A stretch of 64,000 nucleotides of DNA from Chitinophaga caseinilytica (GTDB lineage: Bacteria; Bacteroidota; Bacteroidia; Chitinophagales; Chitinophagaceae): contig NZ_CP150096.1 of assembly GCF_038396765.1 (NCBI RefSeq), positions 5,315,001 to 5,379,000 of the forward strand, in the 5' to 3' direction. Shown here piece after piece: positions 53,432-61,388 of this stretch. The position numbers and the translations under genes are program-made. The notes under the pieces were generated by a model that was given only the letters and a program-made list of their open reading frames with translations, did no database searches and was not told the origin of the DNA. How positions within the stretch are numbered: position 1 is the stretch's first letter; each line of letters begins with the position of its first letter.

Positions 53432-54319
53432 TCAGGCGCTGACTTCCAGCTTATAACCTTTACTGCGGACCACTACAATGTTGACATCCGGTTCGTGCTC
53501 CAGTTTTTTCCGCAGTTTTGAGATGAACATGTCGAGGCTGCGCCCTACGATCACGCCTTCATCTTCCCATATTTCCTTTTGCAACCGGCTTCGCGCGATG
53601 GTTTCGTTGGGGGCCTGGGCGAAGATCCCCATGATGCGCGTTTCGGTGGCGGTGAGGTCGATGGTAATTCCCTGTACCGTCAATTGCCGGTTTTCTGCAT
53701 CGAACCATACCGGGCCCAAGGCTACCATACCGGTTTCCTGCTGGCGGGGGGCTTCCTTTCGCGCGGAATACGACCTGAAAAACACAAAACCGGCAAATGC
53801 CAGCAATGGCAGGCTCCCCAAAAGGTACCCGTGCTTCGCCACGTTCATTCCTGCCGGTTTGAATTTTACATTGATGACATACGGGGCTTTCGGCTGCACT
53901 CTTCCGATACAGGCGATGATATCATCCTTTTTATCCGCGGAAACGGCGAAGCCGTAGGCTACACTGGCGTTGGGGTTCAGGACGTTCACCACATAGTCTG
54001 TTGCCTGGGGGTCTTTGGCCAGCAACCGCCGGGTGGTATTCACCAGGGAATCCGGCCGGAAAGCAAGCCCCTTTTCAAAACTTATCTTGTATTCATCCGC
54101 TGCGACCTTTGTAACCGGGAGTACCCTGGAGGTGCGGTCGCCCGACTGTGTAAGTATTTCATCCCCGATCCTGCGCAGCAGCACTTCCCTCCTGGCGATC
54201 TCAAGGCTGTCCTGGCCCGTCAAACTGAAGGCAATGCCGATGATGGCGATGATCGGGAGGGTTATCCAGCCAAGCAGGTACCTGGGCTTCCGGGAGCCGG
54301 GATTTGGGCGATCAGACAT
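53432..54319 (-). CDS. Membrane-anchored OmpR-type winged-helix regulator
   Basis: A 295-residue protein with two membrane helices (about 14-34 and 162-182) that bracket a periplasmic domain of ~125 residues (DEYKISFEKGLAFRPDSLVN in parts). The cytoplasmic C-terminus is an OmpR/PhoB-type winged helix: LTATETRIMGIFAQAPNETIARSRLQKEIW in parts and GRSLDMFISKLRKKL, ending VRSKGYKLEV. It has no receiver domain, so it is a one-component transmembrane regulator like ToxR or CadC in layout, though with the DNA-binding domain at the C-terminus. The signal is unknown. It converges on the Rid-like gene. Confidence 0.85.
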   Translation of the reverse strand: MSDRPNPGSRKPRYLLGWITLPIIAIIGIAFSLTGQDSLEIARREVLLRRIGDEILTQSGDRTSRVLPVTKVAADEYKISFEKGLAFRPDSLVNTTRRLLAKDPQATDYVVNVLNPNASVAYGFAVSADKKDDIIACIGRVQPKAPYVINVKFKPAGMNVAKHGYLLGSLPLLAFAGFVFFRSYSARKEAPRQQETGMVALGPVWFDAENRQLTVQGITIDLTATETRIMGIFAQAPNETIARSRLQKEIWEDEGVIVGRSLDMFISKLRKKLEHEPDVNIVVVRSKGYKLEVSA

Positions 54320-54517
54320 ACGATTTCCGGTTTTAAAGGGAACTGGATGATTCACCATCCGGATTCCCGTGCAGAAAGGTAACAAAGTACTTTTGCTGTA
54401 TCAAATTTTATCTGCGCCTGTCCAGACCGGAGCGGCAAATTCATCACCTGGAAAAATATTTTAAGGGTGACGGGAGTACCCCTATCTTCGCGGTCATCAA
54501 ATCCGTTTCCGATAATT

Positions 54518-55219
54518 ATGGCCAGCAAAAATACTTCCCCGGCGCAGATCCGACCCTCGAGCCTCGAATTCCTGGGCAACCTCGCCGCCAACAACGACCG
54601 CAACTGGTTCAACGCCCACAAACCGGTGTACCAGGAAGAATTGCAGCATATCGAAGCGTTCGCGGACGTGCTGCTGGAACAATTATCGCGTCACGACCTC
54701 ATCGAAACGCCTTCGGGGAAGAAAAGCCTCCACCGCATTTACCGCGACGTCCGGTTTTCGGGCGATAAGCGGCCGTACAAAAGCAATTGGAGCGGCGGCT
54801 TCAAACGGGCGACGAAGTTCCGCCGCGGCGGGTATTACTTTCACATCGAGCCCGGCAACAGTATGATCGCCGGCGGGTTCTGGGGGCCGGTGCCCGAAGA
54901 TCTGAAAAGGGTGCGGGAAGATATCGCCTTCGACCCCGCGCCGTTACGGAAGATCCTCCAGGCCGGCACGTTCATTTCCACTTTCGGGAAGCTGGAGGGC
55001 GAACAGCTGAAAACCGCGCCCAAGGGGTTCGATACGGCCCATGAAGCGGTAGACCTGCTGCGGTACAAACAGTTCCTGCTCATCCGGCGGTTTACGGACG
55101 CGGAAGTGCTGGCGCCTGATTTCGCAGCCGTAGCCGACCAGACCTTCCAGGCCATGCGCCCGTTTTTCGATTACATGAGCGAAGTGCTGACGAGCGATCC
55201 GAACGGGCAGGCCGGGTAG
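54518..55219 (+). CDS. DUF2461 domain protein
   Basis: A 233-residue protein with the DUF2461 pattern: SLEFLGNLAANNDRNWFNAHK at the N-terminus, RIYRDVRFSGDKRPYKSNWSGGF and GYYFHIEPGNSMIAGGFWGP in parts. The family is widespread in Bacteroidota and its function is unknown. The ATG chosen starts just before the conserved region; a TATCTTCG near-match to a -7 box lies 28 bases upstream. Length is usual for the family. Confidence 0.88.
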   Translation: MASKNTSPAQIRPSSLEFLGNLAANNDRNWFNAHKPVYQEELQHIEAFADVLLEQLSRHDLIETPSGKKSLHRIYRDVRFSGDKRPYKSNWSGGFKRATKFRRGGYYFHIEPGNSMIAGGFWGPVPEDLKRVREDIAFDPAPLRKILQAGTFISTFGKLEGEQLKTAPKGFDTAHEAVDLLRYKQFLLIRRFTDAEVLAPDFAAVADQTFQAMRPFFDYMSEVLTSDPNGQAG

Positions 55220-55365
55220 GCGCTATAGGGAACTCGCCCCAACGAAAGCCCCTGTCTTCGTACCATTCCCCGCTTTCGTTAATCCAATGCCCGCATTCAT
55301 TAAGACAGCTCCCTCCTTCTTTCCCACCCACCGCATCTTTGCCGCAAGAACCTCAAACCACACAA

Positions 55366-56562
55366 ATGAAAACTTTACTGCAAAGATCCGCCGGGATGCT
55401 ACTATTCGCCGGCGCCCTGCTGGCTGGTTGCGAAAAGCCGGAGGAAATCATCCCCAAAGAAAAACCGGAAGGTGCGCTTGCCCAGGCACCAGGCACTTCC
55501 CTCAAATTCAACCGATCGCTTTTCACACAGGCCCTGATGAAAAGTTTCACGGGCAAAACAATTGGTTATGGCTTCGCGGTCGCGCAAAACGGAGAAGTGG
55601 TAACAACCATTACCGGGGGCGATTCCCGTCGGCTGATGGACGGGCAACATCCCTATTTGCCTACTACGCGCCAGGGAACGGCGGAAGCCACGCAAACGAT
55701 CACCGCGCTCGCCATCCTGAAAGCGCTGGAAGCCAAAGGCATGGACGAAAACGCCTTTATATGGCAGCTGCTGCCGCTCAACTGGAACATTCCGGCATCA
55801 AACAGGAAAATCACCGTCGCGCACCTGCTGACCCACACATCCGGACTGAAGTACATCGGTTACGACTATACTTCGCTGCGCACCACCATGCAAACACCCA
55901 CCACGGGCTACGGCGACGCTTACTATAAAAACACCGCGGTAAACTACCATCTCTGCCGGGTATTGCTTGCCTGCATCGTCAACGGCGCGGGCTGGTATGC
56001 GCCCATGTCCGACAACAATGCGGATGAAGCGGTATCGCAATTCTACCGGAACTACGTGCGCCAGGTCATTCTCGGTCCTGCAGGCATCCCCAACCACTAC
56101 CTGGCAGATCTCGGCCCCTGGAACAACCTGGGCCCGGTCTGGAACCCCAATTCTCCCGGGAGCACCCAAACACTGTACTACAATTATTCGGAACCTGTTT
56201 ACCACGGCATTTCGATTTATACGAACTATAAATCGGGTGGCGCGGGCAACTGGTACCTGAGCGCAAAGGAACTGGCGCTTGTCCACACAGCGGCGGAAGC
56301 GAGGAAATTCGTGTCAGACGCGATGTTCCAGCGCATGAAAAACAAGCTCATGGGCTTCGATAGCAAATACCGCGGGCGGCATGGCACCTACTACTTTAAA
56401 GCCGGCATGGCCTACGACAGTAAATTCCGCGGCGTCAACACGATGATCGCGCATTTCCCCAACAATGTGCAGCTGGCGTGGAACACGAACTCCATCTCGA
56501 ACGATATTGGTGTGGTGAAGGATGTGATCATTGCGGCCTATGAAAATGCGTGGACGTACTAA
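55366..56562 (+). CDS. Serine-hydrolase-fold lipoprotein lacking the catalytic Ser and Lys
   Basis: A 398-residue lipoprotein with lipobox LLAGC (Cys22). The fold is that of class C beta-lactamase-like hydrolases: the region after the first motif reads TITALAILKALEAKG, followed by ITVAHLLTHTSGLKYIGYDY. Where active members have SxxK, this protein has E-A-T-Q (Glu107, Gln110), with the flanking residues conserved. The distance to the HTSGL block matches the intact paralogue at 21712-22767 to within one residue. It is therefore probably a non-catalytic binding protein. A near-consensus -7 box CATCTTTG lies 25 bases upstream. Confidence 0.8.
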   Translation: MKTLLQRSAGMLLFAGALLAGCEKPEEIIPKEKPEGALAQAPGTSLKFNRSLFTQALMKSFTGKTIGYGFAVAQNGEVVTTITGGDSRRLMDGQHPYLPTTRQGTAEATQTITALAILKALEAKGMDENAFIWQLLPLNWNIPASNRKITVAHLLTHTSGLKYIGYDYTSLRTTMQTPTTGYGDAYYKNTAVNYHLCRVLLACIVNGAGWYAPMSDNNADEAVSQFYRNYVRQVILGPAGIPNHYLADLGPWNNLGPVWNPNSPGSTQTLYYNYSEPVYHGISIYTNYKSGGAGNWYLSAKELALVHTAAEARKFVSDAMFQRMKNKLMGFDSKYRGRHGTYYFKAGMAYDSKFRGVNTMIAHFPNNVQLAWNTNSISNDIGVVKDVIIAAYENAWTY

Positions 56563-56653
56563 CCGGAAGGCTGCTTTAAAATAAAACTGAAGATGCACGC
56601 CTGCCGCAGCGGAGGACAGCCGAAATGGCCAGCGAAGCGGATGGGTGCTCAGG

Positions 56654-56686
56654 AAGAGGATGATTTTTCAGTCATCCTCTTTTTTC
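56654..56686 (+). terminator. Terminator before AraC gene
   Basis: Ten-base stem AAGAGGATGA / TCATCCTCTT with an eight-base loop and a T run, about 90 bases after the lipoprotein stop. Confidence 0.8.
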
Positions 56687-56808
56687 TGCAAACCCTGGCA
56701 TCAACCCCAAGCCCGGCCATGGCTTTTGAGGAATAAGTCCCGAGCCTGTTTTTTAGTAGATTTACAATTGCTGGACATCTTCTGACAGCATCATTATTTT
56801 TGATATAT

Positions 56809-57672
56809 ATGCAGGGCCAAGGGAAACATAAAGACCTACCGAACGATGAGCTGGGTGTAAAGATCCGCTCAAACGACAATCCCTATGTTTCGCCAGACAT
56901 GCAAAGCAAGCTCCTGCAGCCCCGCAAGTTAATTTCATACTTTATCGTATTCATTGAAAGCGGCTCCATTACTTACAACATAGATGCGCAGGACTTTCCC
57001 CTTACCGCCGGCCAGTTGCTTTTTGCCATGCCCAATCAAACGCTGGTGCCGCCGGCTAAAACCGCCGATCTCAAATACTTCAAGCTGCTGTTCGATGAAA
57101 ATACCCTGGCGTTGTTGCCGCAGCAATTCCCCTTTTTAGTCAACCCTTCCAATACGCAAACCATCGCTTTGGAAAGCCCTGCGAAAGAAAGGGCCACCCT
57201 GGTTTTCGGGATTTTAGACCAGTTGCTCCTTACTGCGAACCACGACACTGAAATTATCCTGGCCTATCTGAATACCCTGTTGTCTGAATTCAACAGCGCC
57301 TATTTCAAAAGCAACGGGCCCGTCAATATCGTGAACGCGAACCTTTCCAAGTTCGTGGAGTTCAAGCTGGTGGTGGAATCGTCGCTCACGGAGCAGCCTT
57401 CCATCCATGAAATCGCGGAAAAACTGGCCTTGTCCACGAACAGCTTATACCGGATCGTGAAAGAATACGCCGGCACCTCGCCCAAAGATTACTTCATCAA
57501 CCGCCTGATAACCGAAGCCCAGCGCAGGTTGCGCTATTCCAATACTTCCGTCAAAGAGCTGGCGTATGAATTGGGATTTAACGACCCGGATTATTTCTCC
57601 AGGCTCTTCAAGAAAAGTACCGGGAAGAGCATCACTGAATTTTTGCCCCGGCAAGATTTGTCGGGGAAATAG
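56809..57672 (+). CDS. AraC-family transcriptional regulator
   Basis: A 287-residue regulator with an N-terminal cupin-like sensor (ISYFIVFIESGSITYNIDAQ, LTAGQLLFAMPNQTLVPP) and a C-terminal AraC HTH: PSIHEIAEKLALSTNSLYRIVKE and SVKELAYELGFNDPDYFSRLF, ending KSTGKSITEF. It is 62 bases upstream of an SDR gene on the same strand, which it may control. The ATG chosen avoids a TTG three codons earlier. Confidence 0.93.
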   Translation: MQGQGKHKDLPNDELGVKIRSNDNPYVSPDMQSKLLQPRKLISYFIVFIESGSITYNIDAQDFPLTAGQLLFAMPNQTLVPPAKTADLKYFKLLFDENTLALLPQQFPFLVNPSNTQTIALESPAKERATLVFGILDQLLLTANHDTEIILAYLNTLLSEFNSAYFKSNGPVNIVNANLSKFVEFKLVVESSLTEQPSIHEIAEKLALSTNSLYRIVKEYAGTSPKDYFINRLITEAQRRLRYSNTSVKELAYELGFNDPDYFSRLFKKSTGKSITEFLPRQDLSGK

Positions 57673-57707
57673 GCGGATTTGTCCATTTCCGCCATTGTAC
57701 AGCCCGC

Positions 57708-57715
57708 TACTTTTG
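57708..57715 (+). promoter_or_regulatory. -7 box TACTTTTG of SDR gene
   Basis: Exact TAnnTTTG match 19 bases before the SDR start codon. A TTTG at 57678 is upstream but with a long (26-base) spacer. Confidence 0.5.
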
Positions 57716-57734
57716 CCGTATAAAATTCACCTTC

Positions 57735-58472
57735 ATGAAATTTGCATTAGTAACAGGGGCCAACAAAAGCATTGGCTTCGAAGTGGCATGCCAGCTCGCC
57801 CGGGAAGGGGTTCACGTGTTCCTCGGTAGCCGCAATAAAGAAAACGGCGCTGCGGCCGTTGATAAATTAAAAGCGATGGGATTCGAACATGCAGAAGCCA
57901 TTGCGCTCGATATCACCAGCGATGCATCCGTCAGGAAAGCCCGTACAGCAATCGGCAAAAAAACAAAGGTGCTGGACATCCTCGTCAACAATGCGGGTAT
58001 GTTCGGCGGTCATCCACAAACTGCGCTCAACGCTACGATCGACCAATTCAAGGCCACCTACGACGCCAATGTGTATGGCGCCGTTCGCGTTACGCAGGCG
58101 TTTATCGATCTATTGCAACAATCGCCGGCGCCGCGCATCGTCAACGTCAGCTCGAGCCAGGGCTCCATTACCCTCCACAGCGATCCCGCTTATAAATACT
58201 ATGACTACAAGGCCGCAGTGTACCTTTCCTCCAAATCCGCCTTGAATATGTATACCGTTGTGCTGGCTTACGAATTTAAGGATACCAAATTCAAAATAAA
58301 CGCCGTTTGCCCCGGATATACGAAAACGGATTTCAACGGGCACCGCGGGCCGGGGTCTGTGGAAGATGCCGGGAAACGGGTGGTGAAATATGCGCTGATC
58401 GGCGACGATGGCCCTACCGGGAAGTTCTTCAGCGAGGAGAATAACCCGGTAACGGGGGAAATTCCGTGGTAG
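57735..58472 (+). CDS. SDR family NAD(P)-dependent oxidoreductase
   Basis: A 245-residue classical short-chain dehydrogenase. The cofactor motif is VTGANKSIGFEVA (TGxxxGxG with Ser at the fifth position), followed by FLGSRNKENG with an Arg suited to NADP(H). NNAGM, the active-site Ser in VNVSSSQG and the Y-x-x-x-K pair are present, the last as YLSSKSALNM. It resembles the carbonyl reductase/menthol reductase-like group. Substrate unknown. It follows the AraC regulator gene, which may respond to the same compound. Confidence 0.92.
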   Translation: MKFALVTGANKSIGFEVACQLAREGVHVFLGSRNKENGAAAVDKLKAMGFEHAEAIALDITSDASVRKARTAIGKKTKVLDILVNNAGMFGGHPQTALNATIDQFKATYDANVYGAVRVTQAFIDLLQQSPAPRIVNVSSSQGSITLHSDPAYKYYDYKAAVYLSSKSALNMYTVVLAYEFKDTKFKINAVCPGYTKTDFNGHRGPGSVEDAGKRVVKYALIGDDGPTGKFFSEENNPVTGEIPW

Positions 58473-58696
58473 CGGAGAAGAAAATAAATAATCGGCTTAT
58501 TGTCTTACTACATGTTGTACCTGAATATGCAACACATAAATTTTTTACATAACTTAAATCAATTTTTAGAATTTTAATTCACATCTGTGTGATTTAATAT
58601 TTAATTTCTACCTTCGCATACAGAAGAGGGCGATGCAACACCATCGGCTGCCACTTGAAAGATTTTGTTTGTCAATCATCTCTTAAAAAACAAAAC

Positions 58697-59041
58697 ATGA
58701 AACATCTACTTGGTGTATTAATTTGCACAACCATCTGGCTCAGCGGTTCAGCCAACCATGCAACTCCCAAATCAACGGCCCCTGTTGTAACGAAGAAGGA
58801 AGCATTAAAAACAAATTCGAAAGAAAACAAAAACGAATTCACCGTTTCAACCACCAAAAGTGAAATGAAGGAAGGGAATTTCCGTATCCAGAGAAGATTC
58901 CTTTTTGAAGACGCGTGCGGTAATATGTGGATTATTTACGTTTCGGGCCCCAGCACTGCAACATATTCCCAAATGTATGGCGTAGCCCAGCATGACTTTG
59001 TAGCCGGTGCAGACAGCAACGGGTGCTTTCATGGCCTGTAA
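58697..59041 (+). CDS. Small secreted protein, unknown function
   Basis: A 114-residue protein with a signal peptide (KHLLGVLICTTIWLSGSANH) and a low-complexity Lys/Thr/Asn-rich stretch (KKEALKTNSKENKNEF). The C-terminal part has an aromatic-rich beta pattern (FRIQRRFLFEDACGNMWIIY) and two Cys that may pair. No family known. The preceding 224 bases are AT-rich with no gene. A bidirectional terminator follows. Base composition is lower in GC than the window average, and it begins an accessory stretch. Confidence 0.7.
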   Translation: MKHLLGVLICTTIWLSGSANHATPKSTAPVVTKKEALKTNSKENKNEFTVSTTKSEMKEGNFRIQRRFLFEDACGNMWIIYVSGPSTATYSQMYGVAQHDFVAGADSNGCFHGL

Positions 59042-59113
59042 TCTTTTACATATCCAGAACAAAGTTTAAAAATCAGTCTTGAAAGCGTGCAGAAGATGGG
59101 GCTCCCCTCTTTA

Positions 59114-59143
59114 AAAATACCCCAAGCGGGCCTGGGGTATTTT
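59114..59143. terminator. Bidirectional terminator
   Basis: Perfect 11-base stem AAAATACCCCA / TGGGGTATTTT with an eight-base loop, between the secreted protein gene and the convergent TetR gene. Confidence 0.85.
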
Positions 59144-59181
59144 ACAATTTGCCGTATCGGCAGTATGCTTAATTGGGGCTT

Positions 59182-59814
59182 CTAAGAAAAAGCCCATTCA
59201 ATAATCTGCTTCAGGGTTTTCTTAATTTTTTCCCGTCCTTCTTCTGTATTGATGTCTATCCCGCACATGGTCTGGCCGCTCATCTTGGCCTGCAGCGTTA
59301 AATAGTAAACGCCACCGATCAGCAGGCCTTGTACGGCCCTGATATCAACTTCCTTATCCTTGAAAAAATTATCGCTGATACTGCTGAAAAGCGCTTCGCC
59401 CAGGCGTTCGCGCTCCTTGTTCAGGTCGGTAAGGGGTTTGAAATTCTCACACAGGCTCCAGGTAATTATTTTGCGCATTTCCTTGTCGGCCATCAAAGCA
59501 TCAAACTGCCCCTCCAGCGCGGAATAGGCGATCTGCTTGCCGAAATCCACCTTGCTCCCTTCTATAATTTCATCGATGTTCACCAGGTTCACTTTCCAGT
59601 AATCCTTACCATTCAAATACGCCTGTACCAGGTTTTCCAAACTTCCATAGTACTCGTAGATCAGTTTTCTGTCCACATCTGCCTTAGAAGCCACCCGGCT
59701 GATATTCAATCCAGGGAAACCTTCTTTTTTCAAAATAGCACCGACCGCCTTTAACAGTTTGTTCTTCGTTCTTTCTTTATCTCTGATAGGGCCGCTGGTA
59801 ATTTTTCTTGCCAT
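59182..59814 (-). CDS. TetR/AcrR-family transcriptional regulator
   Basis: A 210-residue regulator. The N-terminal HTH is RTKNKLLKAVGAILKKEGFPGLNISRVASKADVDRKLIYEYYG in parts, with the typical RKLIYEYYGS recognition helix. The rest is a helical ligand-binding domain without assigned ligand. I chose the ATG before ARKITSGPIRD rather than one 17 codons upstream. The target is not clear; the gene is divergent from the DUF1266 gene with about 324 bases between. Confidence 0.9.
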   Translation of the reverse strand: MARKITSGPIRDKERTKNKLLKAVGAILKKEGFPGLNISRVASKADVDRKLIYEYYGSLENLVQAYLNGKDYWKVNLVNIDEIIEGSKVDFGKQIAYSALEGQFDALMADKEMRKIITWSLCENFKPLTDLNKERERLGEALFSSISDNFFKDKEVDIRAVQGLLIGGVYYLTLQAKMSGQTMCGIDINTEEGREKIKKTLKQIIEWAFS

Positions 59815-60138
59815 TTTTTGCCATGTTGGTAACTGGCAATTTCCGACTTTCCCATCGATTTTCAAGGGATATTTGGGATTTCCCCAATTCGTGCCGGCAA
59901 TAGCCGGCGTGCCCTACGCAAACAGTATCCCGCTATGCGAATAATAAACGCCGGCTCCCACCCTGTTTCTCCGGACGGAATTCAACTTCAGTAAATAAAT
60001 ATTTTACACATTATATATTTAAAATATACTCAAACCAGCCTAACGCTTTTAAATTATACCACTAAGCGCCGCTTGTAAAACCCGACCTTAGAATTCCATT
60101 CATAAAAAGATAAACAAACCATCAGCATTACATCCTTT
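59815..60138. other. 324-base divergent gap, AT-rich
   Basis: Lies between the TetR gene and the frameshifted DUF1266 gene. It should hold both promoters. I find no exact TAnnTTTG match with good spacing and no long palindrome; a GCCGGC pair six bases apart occurs near 59894. No gene is seen. Confidence 0.45.
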
Positions 60139-60872
60139 ATGACAACGAACACCTACTTAATTATTGGCGGAATTGCGCTGGTATTTATTGCTTACCTGGT
60201 TTTCCTGAAAACCATAATGAAAAAAGAAATGACAAGCAATTAGCAGCATTTAACGCCAACCATTCCGGCCAACCATTAACAGAAGCACAAAAAAGGCTCC
60301 TCGCATTTGGAGGGATTTTGTTTTACTACAGAGGAGAAAAAATACTTGGCATTACCCCCGAAAGCAACTTACATGAATATATCGGTGGTTTAGCGCAGCA
60401 ATGGGAAATTACAAACAGCGATGAGGCCAAAAACACTTTGAATGATTTGCTTTCACTCCAGCGGAGTACTGAATTTGAGCCCTTTTTCCATCAGCCATCA
60501 AAAGAACTCAGCAAAATTCAGAAAGATATTTCAAAAGGCCTGGGTATCGACGTAAACAGCGTAGCGCTGGTAAAATCAGCCTATGCCTGGGATATCTGCA
60601 GAGCAGTATCATTGGCAAAATGGTGCTACTGGGCAGGCTATTTGACCGAAAAGGAAACCTGGGAAGTCATGAAAGCAGCATCCGAAGTAGCGGCCGCCAA
60701 GGGTAAAAACTGGTCGGATTACACCATTTCGTTCTTGCTGGGCAGAACCATCCAGGGATTTGATCTGGATGAAATGATCGTTGAAAGCAAACAAATATTT
60801 ACGGGAAAGGGGCCCGCATTGCGGAAAATTGAAGATGTGGATATTTATGCCAGGTACGCCTTCCTAAACTAG
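60139..60872 (+). pseudogene. Frameshifted DUF1266 domain protein with N-terminal membrane helix
   Basis: Two frames join into one ~244-residue protein if one A is added to the A6 run at 60220-60225. The first frame (from ATG 60139) encodes a single membrane helix (TYLIIGGIALVFIAYLVFL) and stops at 60243. The second continues NDKQLAAFNANHSGQPLTEA, RLLAFGGILFYYRGEKILG and then the DUF1266 domain (AYAWDICRAVSLAKWCYWAGY, LTEKETWEVM, WSDYTISFLLGRTIQG). The upstream part of frame two has no start codon, which argues for one original gene. Assembly error or real mutation cannot be told apart here. Confidence 0.75.
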
Positions 60873-60902
60873 CGATGCTGCTGTAGCCGCAATCAGAAAA
60901 TG

Positions 60903-60939
60903 ACCGCCCTCCCGGAAGCTTCGGGGCAGGGCGGTTTTT
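60903..60939 (+). terminator. Terminator after DUF1266 gene
   Basis: Stem ACCGCCCT / AGGGCGGT with inner pairing and a T run, 31 bases after the stop. Confidence 0.8.
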
Positions 60940-60959
60940 CAATTCAAAAGCGCCAGAAA

Positions 60960-61244
60960 TTACATGCAATCTGGCCAGGAAGACGAAAATGCCGGCCAGT
61001 CGCACACTTCATCGTAGATATCGAAGTGCAGGCCGGTTGGGCACCACTGCAAAACAGGCTGGTACCAGTCGTCGCAGATATAGAAGGCGGCGCAATACTC
61101 GGAATCAGGCAGGAAATTGCGTTTTTCGCCATTGTGGCCGTGACAGCTACCGATCGGATAGGCTTCGCTGCGCATAACAAATCCGGAAATCAGTGCTACG
61201 CACAGCACGAGCGCCATGCTCCATTTGAAAACATTCTTTTTCAT
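60960..61244 (-). CDS. Secreted peritrophin-A / CBM14 chitin-binding miniprotein
   Basis: A 94-residue protein: a signal peptide (about 1-28) followed by one complete six-cysteine domain. Cys positions are 34, 51, 57, 68, 81 and 93, giving spacings of 16, 5, 10, 12 and 11, all within the published peritrophin-A consensus. Aromatic residues fit too: FYIC, and GLHFDIYDEVCDWP, the usual fl-F-D-x-x-C-D-x-P block. CBM14 domains bind chitin and are common in arthropods and fungi but rare in bacteria. There is no enzyme domain. It may bind chitin for attachment or delivery. The gene is monocistronic between two terminated genes. Confidence 0.88.
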   Translation of the reverse strand: MKKNVFKWSMALVLCVALISGFVMRSEAYPIGSCHGHNGEKRNFLPDSEYCAAFYICDDWYQPVLQWCPTGLHFDIYDEVCDWPAFSSSWPDCM

Positions 61245-61388
61245 GTTTGTTGGTTTTATTGTGAATAAAAGAAATGAATGACGAGGATGGATTGACTAAT
61301 GGCATGAGGGTTGACGCAGGCGCGCAGGGGCCCTACGCGTCTTAGTGGTCATTTTTAATGGTTGAATAAAATGAATTGGCAGGAAATG

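Noticed and set aside
60217..60235. Programmed -1 ribosomal frameshift at the A-rich stretch in the DUF1266 gene
   Set aside because: The heptamer A-AAA-AAG is present but in the wrong phase for -1 slippage, and no downstream stimulatory structure is evident; a missing base is simpler.
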